The notes beneath the pieces were generated by a model. The model made no database searches. It had not been told where the DNA came from and saw only the letters and a list, made by a program, of their open reading frames with translations. From DASRHY01 sp046765875 (lineage in GTDB: Bacteria; Actinomycetota; Actinomycetes; Propionibacteriales; Kribbellaceae), in NCBI GenBank assembly GCA_046765875.1, contig JBKPSJ010000084.1:1-14006 (forward strand): 14,006 bases of DNA, written 5' to 3'. Shown here piece after piece: positions 1-6,790 of the stretch (the first letter of the stretch is position 1; each line of letters starts with the position of its first letter). The position numbers and the translations under genes are program-made.

Positions 1-1
1 C

Positions 2-610
2 CGGGCCGCCGGAGCCGTGGTCTATGAGGTGCGCCGGCAGTTCCGGGACAACCCCGGGATCATGGATGGGTCGGTGCGACCCGAGTACGGCCGGGTAGTC
101 GACATCTGCACCAGGGATTCGCTGCGTGAGCTGGCCACGCCGGGTCTGCTGGCGCTCATGGCCCCCATCGCGGTCGGCTTCGGCCTCGGCGCCTCGTCGC
201 TGGCCGGCTACCTGGCCGGTGCGATCGCGGCCGGCACCCTGATGGCGGTGTTCCTGGCCAACTCCGGTGGTGCCTGGGACAACGCCAAGAAGCTGGTCGA
301 GGACGGGCACCACGGCGGCAAGGGCTCGCCGGCGCACGAGGCCACCGTCATCGGTGACACCGTGGGCGACCCGTTCAAGGACACCGCCGGCCCGGCGATC
401 AACCCGCTGATCAAGGTGATGAACCTGGTCTCGCTGCTGATCGCGCCGGCCGCGGTGGGCATGTCCGCGCTGGGCGACAACAAGAACACCCCGCTGCGGA
501 TCGGGATCGCGATCGTGGCGACGCTCGTTGTCATCGCCGCGGTGTACGTGTCCAAGCGCCGCGAGTCGACCATCGCCGACACCCCGGCGGAGGCTACGGC
601 GACCACCTGA
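2..610 (+). CDS. hppA: Membrane-bound pyrophosphate-energised proton pump, C-terminal part (5' end outside window)
   Basis: The frame is open from the left edge and gives 202 residues before TGA at 608-610, roughly the last quarter of a family usually 700-800 residues long. Seen: the conserved ANSGGAWDNAKK segment and the late acidic motif GDTVGDPFKDTAGPAINPL, which in this family helps bind Mg-pyrophosphate and form the ion pathway. Hydrophobic helices lie around residues 48-85 and 133-180 of the visible part, followed by a short polar tail. Known for the family: a homodimeric integral membrane enzyme that hydrolyses cytosolic PPi and pumps H+ (or Na+) across the membrane. The residues that set K+ dependence and ion choice lie mostly upstream, so pump type cannot be read here. 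The GTG at 17 is internal (V-V-Y-E-V continues from upstream) and is not a start. Confidence 0.95.
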   Translation, partial: RAAGAVVYEVRRQFRDNPGIMDGSVRPEYGRVVDICTRDSLRELATPGLLALMAPIAVGFGLGASSLAGYLAGAIAAGTLMAVFLANSGGAWDNAKKLVEDGHHGGKGSPAHEATVIGDTVGDPFKDTAGPAINPLIKVMNLVSLLIAPAAVGMSALGDNKNTPLRIGIAIVATLVVIAAVYVSKRRESTIADTPAEATATT

Positions 611-629
611 GTTCAGCCGCTAACAACTT

Positions 630-667
630 CGGCGCGCCGGGTCGGCCAAGGCTGGCCGGGCGCGCCG
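630..667 (+). terminator. GC-rich hairpin after hppA, probable terminator
   Basis: An imperfect inverted repeat starts 20 bases after the hppA stop. CGGCGCGCC (630-638) pairs with GGCGCGCCG (659-667). A 4-base bulge follows, then CGGCC (643-647) pairs with GGCCG (654-658) around an AAGGCT loop. There is no T-tract, which is common for actinobacterial terminators, so function is inferred from strength and position. Confidence 0.55.
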
Positions 668-855
668 CCGTCCGGCTCCAAATCCCGCCATCCCGCCATG
701 TTTGTACGTCCTACCGGCTCGAAATCGGTCGCGGCACGCGAGTGATCCGGGTACGCTCGGCGCCCGGCCGGGGGATCTTCAGGGGCGCGCCTGATGGCGA
801 CTCCTGCCCTCGCTCGACCAGACTCCACCGAAAGAGGGACGAGTCCGGTCCGTCC

Positions 856-904
856 CCGGTGCGATGCTTTGACCCACCGGTGCGCGAATACTGACTGTGA
901 TAGC
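856..904 (+). promoter_or_regulatory. Possible promoter/operator for the ABC exporter operon
   Basis: TTGACC (869-874) resembles a -35 box. Candidate -10 sequences are poor: TGACTG at 892 with a 17-base spacer, or TGTGAT at 896-901 with 21. The octamer CCGGTGCG occurs on both sides of the -35 at 856-863 and 877-884, 21 bases apart (two helical turns), as expected for a protein binding one DNA face. The call is weak. Confidence 0.3.
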
Positions 905-937
905 TGCAGTGCCACTGTTTCGAAACCTGGAGAAGCG

Positions 938-1945
938 ATGATCGAGGCATCGGGCCTCACCAAGCGCTATGGCAAGACGCTTGCCGTCGACAATCTGTCG
1001 TTCAGCGTCCAGCCCGGCAAGGTCACCGGGTTCCTCGGGCCGAACGGCGCCGGCAAGTCCACCACGATGCGGATGATCCTCGGCCTGGACGCGCCCACCG
1101 CAGGCGACGTACGGATCGACGGCCAGCACTACCGCGACCTGCACCGGCCGCTGACCAAGGTCGGCGCGCTGCTGGACGCGAAGTGGGTGCACCCGAACCG
1201 GTCCGCCCGAGCACACCTGACCTGGATGGCGGTGTCCAACAAGCTGTCGAGGAAGCGGGTCGACGAGGTACTCGACATGGTCGGCCTGCAGGCTGTCGCC
1301 AACAAGCGGGCCGGCGCGTACTCGCTGGGTATGTCGCAGCGGCTCGGCATCGCCGGCGCGCTGCTCGGCGACCCGGAGGTGCTGCTGTTCGACGAGCCGG
1401 TGAACGGCCTCGACCCCGAGGGCATCGTCTGGATCCGCACCTTCATGCACCGGCTGGCCGGCGAGGGCCGCACGGTGTTCGTGTCCAGCCATCTGCTGTC
1501 TGAGATGTCGCTGACCGCCCAGGAACTGGTGGTGATCGGCCGGGGCAGGCTGATCGCGCAGAGCAGCACCCAGGAGTTCGTCGACCGCGCCAGCGGTACG
1601 ACCGTCAAGGTGCGCAGCCCGCACCTGGAGAAGCTCCAGGCCGCACTACAGCGGGAGAACCTACGCATGCGCGTGGAGACCGTGGAGGACCGGGGACCGA
1701 CGCTTTTCGTCGAGGGCGACGTGTCCACCGAGCAGGTCGGCGACCTGGCCGCGGCTGAGGGCGTCACCCTGCACGAGCTGACGCTGCAACGCGGCTCTCT
1801 TGAGCAGGCGTTCATGCAGATGACCGGTGACTCGGTGGAGTACCACGCGCACGAGGTCGACGAGACCGTTGCGGCGGTGACCGAGCCGGCCGCGCCGCCG
1901 GTATCGGCGGGCGAGGTGGCCGCGGGCCCGAAGGAGGACAACTGA
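938..1945 (+). CDS. ABC transporter ATP-binding protein (BcrA/CcmA-like, ABC-2 exporter)
   Basis: 335 residues. ATG 938 is chosen over the upstream GTG at 794 because the family sequence starts there (MIEASGLTKRYG) and GGAGA lies just before it. Visible: Walker A GPNGAGKST at residues 34-42, Walker B VLLFDEP ending near 154, D-loop GLDPEG at 157-162 and H-loop His185 in VFVSSHLL. The signature is a degenerate LGMSQ (130-134) in place of LSGGQ, and the usual Q-loop glutamine region reads GALLDAKWVHP (76-86). Both variants are familiar in the bacitracin/lantibiotic-type branch of ABC-2 ATPases. After about residue 225 comes a regulatory-type C-terminal domain and a low-complexity Ala/Pro/Glu tail (about 305-335). 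Inferred role: powering the membrane protein encoded next. Its ribosome site lies within this gene's last codons. Substrate unknown. Confidence 0.92.
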   Translation: MIEASGLTKRYGKTLAVDNLSFSVQPGKVTGFLGPNGAGKSTTMRMILGLDAPTAGDVRIDGQHYRDLHRPLTKVGALLDAKWVHPNRSARAHLTWMAVSNKLSRKRVDEVLDMVGLQAVANKRAGAYSLGMSQRLGIAGALLGDPEVLLFDEPVNGLDPEGIVWIRTFMHRLAGEGRTVFVSSHLLSEMSLTAQELVVIGRGRLIAQSSTQEFVDRASGTTVKVRSPHLEKLQAALQRENLRMRVETVEDRGPTLFVEGDVSTEQVGDLAAAEGVTLHELTLQRGSLEQAFMQMTGDSVEYHAHEVDETVAAVTEPAAPPVSAGEVAAGPKEDN

Positions 1946-1946
1946 C

Positions 1947-2705
1947 ATGTCCCTGATCGCAGTCGAACGGATCAAGCTTTTCTCCACCCGTTCGCCGTGG
2001 TGGTGCATGATCGTCGCGGCCGTCCTGGCGATCGGGATCGCGGCGCTGTCCACCGGGTTCGTCAGCGCTGCCGAAGAGCCGCAGGTGACTCCGCTGATGA
2101 CGCAGTTCGGCGTCCAGCTCGGGCAGATGGTCATGATGGTGATGGCGGCCCTCGCGGTCACGACGGAGTACCGCTTCAACACGATCAAGACGAGCTTCCA
2201 GGCGGTTCCCCAGCGGGCCGCGGTCCTGCTCAACAAGACCCTGGTGGTCTCGGTCCTTGCGGGCGTCGTCGGCCTCGCCGCGTCCTTCGGGTCGTGGGCG
2301 ATCGGCAGCCTGCTCGCGCCCAGCGCCGATATGGCGATCGACACCCCCGCGGAATGGCGTCTTCTGCTCGGCAACGGGCTGGTCAACGCACTGTCGGCCG
2401 TGATCGCGATCGCGGTCGGGATCCTCCTGCGGCAAAGTGCGGCTGCCATCGCGATCGTGATCCTGTGGCCGCTGGCGGTGGAGAACCTGTTTCTGCTGAT
2501 CCCCAAGATCGGCGACGACCTCAACAAGTGGGCGCCGTTCACCAACGCGTCGTTGTTCCTCAACAAGGGCCAGGATGAGGGCCTCGCGACCGGTGCGGTT
2601 CCGACCATAGGCCTGTCGCCCTGGTGGGCGTTGGCGTACTTCGCCGCCTGGGCGGCGGCACTGATGGCGATCGCGCTGGCGGTGGCGAGCAAGCGCGACG
2701 CCTGA
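1947..2705 (+). CDS. ABC-2 family transporter permease
   Basis: 252 residues, starting one base after the stop of the ATPase gene with a strong AAGGAGGA at 1931-1938, so the two are translationally linked. About six hydrophobic helices can be drawn: roughly residues 18-40, 52-73, 97-122, 140-162, 164-187 and 225-247. The loop after helix 2 reads TTEYRFNTIKTSFQAVPQR, which matches the cytosolic coupling segment of ABC-2 permeases of the NatB/EcsB-like kind. Known: two permeases and two ATPases form an exporter in the cytoplasmic membrane. The substrate cannot be told; lipids, peptides, ions and antibiotics are all transported by relatives. No dedicated regulator lies beside this pair. Confidence 0.88.
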   Translation: MSLIAVERIKLFSTRSPWWCMIVAAVLAIGIAALSTGFVSAAEEPQVTPLMTQFGVQLGQMVMMVMAALAVTTEYRFNTIKTSFQAVPQRAAVLLNKTLVVSVLAGVVGLAASFGSWAIGSLLAPSADMAIDTPAEWRLLLGNGLVNALSAVIAIAVGILLRQSAAAIAIVILWPLAVENLFLLIPKIGDDLNKWAPFTNASLFLNKGQDEGLATGAVPTIGLSPWWALAYFAAWAAALMAIALAVASKRDA

Positions 2706-2721
2706 TGCTTCCCGCGACGGG

Positions 2722-2771
2722 CGTGGGCCTGGTCCGCGATTCGTGGACCCACGGCGGGACGGTTTCCGTCC
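2722..2771 (+). terminator. Two adjacent hairpins after the ABC permease gene
   Basis: Hairpin 1: CGTGGG (2722-2727) pairs with CCCACG (2748-2753), with an inner TCC/GGA pairing (2733-2735/2745-2747). Hairpin 2: GGACGG (2757-2762), loop TTT, CCGTCC (2766-2771), a perfect 6-bp stem. They fill the gap before the methyltransferase, ending 12 bases before its earliest start codon. They could terminate the ABC operon or act in the leader of the next gene. No T-run follows. Confidence 0.45.
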
Positions 2772-2783
2772 AGGTGCTTCGGC

Positions 2784-4247
2784 GTGAGGGGAGTGGGCAA
2801 CAGGTACGGTCGGCAGGTGAAGCTGAGCGACGGGTTGGCGCGGATCGTGCGGGCGTGCCTGCAGGATGCCGGGTACACGGTCGACTCGGTCGAGGCACGA
2901 CTCGGTCCGGCCGCGCACGCGGCACTGGGACGTCACGAGACGATGCCGGCGTATCGCGTCACCGGCTCCGGCGACAGCCTGGACGCTCTGATCCGGCTGT
3001 TCCTCCTGCAGCGCGCCGTATCGGAAGCCGAGCTGGGCAAGGTCTTCCCAGACCTGCTCCCCGAACTCGTCGACGCCGGAGTCCTGACCCGGCAGGGCAG
3101 CGAGGTACGGGCCGCGATCGACATCCGGCCGTACCGGGACTGGTGGATCGCCGCCGACCTGACACCCGGCCTGGACGGCAGGCAGGCGCCGATGGACCCG
3201 GACTACGTGCTCGGTGTCTCACCCGCCAGCCTCAACCTGATCGACATCACCGTCCCGATCGAAGCCGGAAGGGCACTCGACGTCGGCACCGGCTGCGGGG
3301 TCCAGGCGCTGCATCTGAGCGGCCGGGCGGAGCAGGTCGTCGGTACCGACGTCAACAAGCGTGCCCTCGTACTGGCCGCGTTCACGGCGGCGATGAACGA
3401 GGTCGAGGTCGATCTGCGCAGGGGCAACCTGTTCGAGCCGGTCAAGGGTGAACGGTTCGACCTGATCGTGAGCAATCCGCCGTTCGTGGTCGCGCCGCCG
3501 ACCAGCGGCAGGCTGGCCTACCGCGAGACCGGGTTCGCCGCGGATGCGGTGATCGAGCTGTTGGTGCGCGAGGCGCCGAACCGGCTCACCGACGGCGGCT
3601 GGCTGCAGACGCTCGCGAACTGGATCCACGTACGCGGCCAGGACTGGCGGGAACGGGTCGGCGAATGGCTGGGCGATCGATCCGCGTGGGCAGTCCAGCG
3701 CGAGGTGCTCGGGCCGGAGGAGTACGTCGAGCTCTGGCTCCGCGATGCCGGCCTGGCCGGAACGCCGGAGTATGCCGAGCGGTACGACACCTGGCTGACC
3801 TGGTTCGACGACCAGCGGGTCGAGGCGATCGGGATGGGCTGGGTGGTGCTGCACAACGTCGCCGGGCCGCAGAGCTGCGAGCACTGGCCGTGCGAGATCG
3901 AGCAGCCGCTCGGCCCGCACATCCTGGGGCGGATGAGTGCGACGGAGACGGTTCCGCACGACGTGCAACCCCTCAGACTGCGCACCGCCCCGGACGTGGT
4001 CGAGGAACGCCGCGGCGCACCGGGCGCCGACCACCCCGAGACGATCGTGCTGCGCCGGCAGCGGGGCATGCGCCGTGTCGAGCAGGTCGACACAGTGCTG
4101 GCCGGATTCGTCGGTGCCTGCGACGGCGAGCTCACCACCAGCCAGATCCTCGACGCACTCGCAGAGCTCGTCGGTACCGACACGTCCGGCTACACCGACG
4201 ACGTGCGTCGCCTCGTCGTCGAGGGATTCCTTCAGGTCGAGGCGTAG
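2784..4247 (+). CDS. Class I SAM-dependent methyltransferase with NPPF motif (DUF7059-type actinobacterial protein)
   Basis: 487 residues from GTG 2784. The GTG at 2817 (VKLSDGLAR) is an attractive alternative start because family-like sequence begins there, and no well-placed Shine-Dalgarno favours either. The N-terminal ~120 residues form a small helical, winged-helix-like domain. The Rossmann methyltransferase core follows, with SAM motif I DVGTGCG at residues 166-172, the acidic strand-2 end GTDVNK, and motif IV NPPF at 231-234. NPPF/NPPY is typical of enzymes that methylate an amide or exocyclic nitrogen (HemK/PrmC glutamine, RsmC/RlmG guanine N2). The long C-terminal half (about 300-487) contains a WP-C cluster and a final helical domain and is not found in PrmC. 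Known: actinobacteria carry this architecture, usually annotated only as methyltransferase. Substrate unknown; protein glutamine or RNA guanine are the best guesses. Its 3' end overlaps the opposing cyclase gene by 16 bases. Confidence 0.88.
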   Translation: MRGVGNRYGRQVKLSDGLARIVRACLQDAGYTVDSVEARLGPAAHAALGRHETMPAYRVTGSGDSLDALIRLFLLQRAVSEAELGKVFPDLLPELVDAGVLTRQGSEVRAAIDIRPYRDWWIAADLTPGLDGRQAPMDPDYVLGVSPASLNLIDITVPIEAGRALDVGTGCGVQALHLSGRAEQVVGTDVNKRALVLAAFTAAMNEVEVDLRRGNLFEPVKGERFDLIVSNPPFVVAPPTSGRLAYRETGFAADAVIELLVREAPNRLTDGGWLQTLANWIHVRGQDWRERVGEWLGDRSAWAVQREVLGPEEYVELWLRDAGLAGTPEYAERYDTWLTWFDDQRVEAIGMGWVVLHNVAGPQSCEHWPCEIEQPLGPHILGRMSATETVPHDVQPLRLRTAPDVVEERRGAPGADHPETIVLRRQRGMRRVEQVDTVLAGFVGACDGELTTSQILDALAELVGTDTSGYTDDVRRLVVEGFLQVEA

Positions 4248-5805
4248 CCGCGGGTGCCGCGCGGCTTGTCGGCGTACATCCGGCGGTCCGCAAGGGCGAG
4301 GAGTAGCTCGACCGGCGTGCCCTCGACGGTCGAGGCGTAGCCGAGGCTGAGCCGCAGCCCGGCCACCCAGGGCCAGGCGTCGCTGGCGCCGAGATCGGCC
4401 GCGCTCGGCGGACCCGGTCCATCAGCTCGAGCGGGCCACGATCGCCCGGGCTGTCGAGGACGACGACGAACTCGTCGCCGCCGGCCCGTGTCACCTTGTC
4501 GCCGGACCTCGCCTCGGCGGTCACCAGCCGGGACACCGCGCGCAGCAAATCGTCGCCGGACGGGTGGCCGTGGCTGTCGTTGACCACCTTGAGCTTGTCC
4601 ACGTCGATCACGACGACCGCGATCGGCGTACCGGACTCGGCCGCGGCGGCGAGTTGTTCGTCCAGCGCGCGCCGGTTGCCGACCCCGGTCAGCGCGTCCT
4701 CACGAGCTGCGCGCCACTCGGCGTCGTGCCGCATCTCGAGCTCGTGTGTCGCCAATGCCGAGCGAACGGCGTACAGGCCGCGCAGCCGCTCGGCCCACCA
4801 GCCGCGCGCGATCGCCCGGGCGTACCGCAGGCCGGCCAGCGCGCCGGGCTCGCCGGCGTCGGCGGCGATCTGTACCGCGGTGTGCCGCACCATCGCCTCG
4901 ACCGGCGGATCCGGCATCGGCGGCAGGTCGGTGATCGCGCGCTCGGCGGCCGCCCGGGCGTCCTCGACCCGGCCGAGCTTGGCGTGCGCCTCGGCGAGAT
5001 AGGCGCCGCTGATCGCGACCAGCTCGAACTCGCCGAGCTTGGTTAGCCGGTCGCGGCAGTCCTGCAGCAGCGACGCCAACTCGGCCGGTCCGGCATTCTC
5101 GTCGCTGGCGGCCAGCCAGACCCGCCCGGCCAGTTGCCAGTACTCCGATGCGTTCTCTCGAACCGCGACCTCGATCGCCTCACCGGCCCAGCGGTGTGCG
5201 TCCTGCCGGCGCTGCCGGATCTGGTCCTCGTACGCCGGGTCGCCCAGCCGCTCCATCTCGTGCGCCCAGCGCAGGTTGGACTCGGCCAGGTTGAGCCGGT
5301 CGATCGCGGGCGACTCCGACAGCCCGAGCGGGTCGACGAAGATCCCTGCGGCCACTTCGAAATGCGGGATGCACAGTTCGAACAGCCGAAGCAGGTCGTA
5401 GGCGTAGCCGAGACCGGTATGCGCCCACCCGGCCAGCGCCTCGTCGGTGGTCAGCCCGAGCGCGTGCTCGGCGGCGACCAGGTCGGCCACCGAGTCGCCA
5501 CCGCGCCCGATGCGGATCTCGGTGACGATCCGCATCGAAAGTGCGTTCGCCTCCCAGCCCGGCTCGTCGATCGCGCGTGCCACCTCCACGCAGGCGTTGA
5601 CGGCGTCCAGCACACCCTCGGCATCGCCGTTGTGGTGCGCCGCCACCGCCCGGACGTACTCGGCCTTGGCCCTCGTGTACGACGCCTCCGGCCCGATCTC
5701 GGCCAGTACGGCGCAGATGCCGGCGGCGGCTTCGGTCGGGCGGCCCGACTGGGCGCGGGCCATGGCCGCGGCGATCCGCTCGTCGATGTCAGACGGGTCG
5801 GGCAC
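4232..5805 (-). pseudogene. TPR-like/GGDEF diguanylate cyclase with a one-base frameshift near its 3' end
   Basis: Start: GTG at 5805, preceded by GAGGAGGGGA (complement of 5812-5821). The ATGs at 5838/5835 lack a well-spaced site. No signal or membrane helix is seen, so it is cytosolic. Residues 1 to about 365 are amphipathic, Ala-rich helical pairs resembling tetratricopeptide repeats. The GGDEF domain starts at DALTGVGNRR (about 370), with GGDEF at 442-446 and the product-inhibition I-site RSGD at 433-436, both intact. Known: such enzymes condense two GTP to c-di-GMP. After LELMDRVRRA the reading frame drifts into Pro/Arg-rich nonsense that runs on to 4132. In the next frame the expected end reads LRLSLGYAST, then ADRRMYADKPRG, with stop TGA at 4232-4234. 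The switch lies at about 4397-4410. Restoring one base gives an exact 524-residue gene. This is either a real frameshift mutation or an assembly error. Confidence in the family is high; confidence that it is a true pseudogene is not. Confidence 0.8.
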
Positions 5806-5833
5806 TGCCGGTTCCCCTCCTCTACGGGCAGCC

Positions 5834-5863
5834 ATCATCCTTCACCATCTGGCGACCTGTCAT
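5834..5863 (-). promoter_or_regulatory. Candidate promoter of the cyclase gene
   Basis: On the minus strand ATGACA (complement of 5858-5863, 5 of 6 to TTGACA) lies 18 bases from GATGAT (complement of 5834-5839, 4 of 6 to TATAAT). Transcription would start near 5827, just ahead of the strong ribosome site at 5812-5821. That fits the GTG 5805 start and would place the upstream ATGs in or at the -10 box, too early to be translated. Confidence 0.4.
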
Positions 5864-5901
5864 CCCGAACTGCTTGACAGCGAGTGTCAGGTATCGAATA
5901 C
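5858..5901. promoter_or_regulatory. Candidate PadR operator: TGTCA/TGACA half-sites plus a GTAT-ATAC palindrome
   Basis: TGACA (5875-5879), 5 bases, then TGTCA (5885-5889) forms a clean inverted repeat over the padR -35 box. A further TGTCA at 5858-5862 sits in the -35 box of the opposing candidate promoter. A second small palindrome GTAT-CGA-ATAC (5891-5901) overlaps the padR -10 box. Known PadR-family operators are commonly short inverted repeats of ATGT/ACAT type near or over the regulator's own promoter. Assigning these to PadR is inference. Confidence 0.45.
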
Positions 5902-5902
5902 T
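5874..5902 (+). promoter_or_regulatory. padR promoter, sigma-70 type
   Basis: A perfect -35 box TTGACA (5874-5879) is followed after 17 bases by AATACT (5897-5902, 4 of 6 to TATAAT). This is the best promoter match I noticed in the window. It lies about 40 bases before the padR start, and the short leader contains AAAGAGGA at 5928-5935. Confidence 0.6.
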
Positions 5903-5938
5903 CGATCTCGGATATACGAAATCGGCCAAAGAGGACTC

Positions 5939-6643
5939 ATGGCGAAGCGCAAGGTGTCCAACCCGCTGGCACTCGCGGTGCTCGGGCTGCTCGGTGAGCG
6001 GCCGATGCACCCGTACGAGATGTCCAGCACGCTGCGCGAGCGCGCCAAGGAGCAGAGCATCAAGCTCAACTACGGCTCGCTCTACTCGGTGGTGGACGCC
6101 CTGTTGCGGTACAACCTGATCGAGGTACACGACGTGGTCCGCGAGGGCCGTCGCCCCGAGCGCACCGTGTACGCGATCACCGATACGGGACGGATCGAGT
6201 ACGTCGACTGGCTGAGCGAGCTCATGTCCGTACCGGTCAAGGAGTTCACCCAGTTCGAGGCGGCGTTGTCGCTGATGCCGTCGCTGGCGCCGGACGACGT
6301 GGTCCGGCTGCTGCGGGTACGGCGTACCAGGCTGAACGCCGAGATCGTCGGACTGGACGCCGGCATGGCAGATATGGCCGCGCAGGGGTTCCCGTACCTG
6401 TTCGCCATCGAGTCCGACTACTACCAGCGGCTGCGCCGGGCCGAGCTGGCCTTCATCGACGAGCTCATCGCGAAGATCGAGGACCGCTCGCTGGAGGGCC
6501 TGGCGGTCTGGCGCCGCGCGCACCAGACCGGCGAGATCCCCACCGAGGCGGTCTGGCTGGAGGCGGCCGGCGGCGAGTGGCCGTGGGACGGCGAGCAACA
6601 CAAGAACGACCAGGAGGTGCAGCGGCTGCGCGGCATCGACTGA
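5939..6643 (+). CDS. PadR-family transcriptional repressor
   Basis: 234 residues from ATG 5939 with AAAGAGGA at 5928-5935. The open frame extends far upstream, but family sequence begins only at MAKRKVSNPLALAVLGLL. Residues about 8-85 form the PadR winged helix: LAVLGLLGERPMHPYEM, then the recognition and wing segment with YGSLYSVVDALLRYNLIE and RTVYAITDTGR. Residues about 95-190 are the helical C-terminal dimerisation domain (FEAALSLMPSLAPDDVVRLLRVRR and following), which places it in the longer, subfamily-1 type of PadR. Known: PadR proteins repress genes for phenolic-acid detoxification or drug efflux and are released by binding the compound. Here it is followed by a DrrAB-type exporter in the same direction, the standard regulator-exporter arrangement. 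A hairpin and 147 bases separate them, so cotranscription would need read-through. Confidence 0.92.
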   Translation: MAKRKVSNPLALAVLGLLGERPMHPYEMSSTLRERAKEQSIKLNYGSLYSVVDALLRYNLIEVHDVVREGRRPERTVYAITDTGRIEYVDWLSELMSVPVKEFTQFEAALSLMPSLAPDDVVRLLRVRRTRLNAEIVGLDAGMADMAAQGFPYLFAIESDYYQRLRRAELAFIDELIAKIEDRSLEGLAVWRRAHQTGEIPTEAVWLEAAGGEWPWDGEQHKNDQEVQRLRGID

Positions 6644-6652
6644 CTTACAAAA

Positions 6653-6684
6653 GCCCGACCGGGTGCGGCAACACCCGGCCGGGC
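6653..6684 (+). terminator. Strong hairpin after padR, probable terminator
   Basis: GCCCG (6653-6657) and CCGGGTG (6659-6665) pair with CACCCGG (6672-6678) and CGGGC (6680-6684). This gives 12 base pairs with one A/C mismatch and a six-base CGGCAA loop, ten bases after the padR stop. No T-tract follows. Read-through into the exporter genes remains possible. Confidence 0.65.
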
Positions 6685-6790
6685 GGATACCCCGGGCCGG
6701 TCCGCGGACCTGGCACCCAAGGCGCAACTCAAACGATAAGCCAGGGCGCCGGCCGGCCTCCGTACTGCACACACGCAGAGGAGACCGGAC

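Larger units (their letters stand above)
611..937. other. Intergenic region between hppA and the ABC exporter operon
   Basis: This 327-base stretch shows no credible gene. The reading frame of the downstream ATPase is open back to 794, but that stretch has none of the family sequence and no ribosome site at its start. It holds the terminator-like hairpin at 630-667 and, near its right end, a TTGACC hexamer at 869-874. That hexamer is flanked by two CCGGTGCG direct repeats (856-863 and 877-884). Confidence 0.6.

Noticed and set aside
779..1624. Long minus-strand open frame opposite the first ABC ATPase
   Set aside because: Antisense shadow of a gene with Walker motifs; no recognisable family sequence.
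4132..4400. Extended Pro/Arg/Ala-rich C-terminus of the cyclase as a genuine new domain
   Set aside because: The alternate frame encodes the expected GGDEF domain ending with a stop at 4232, so the extension is best explained by a frameshift.
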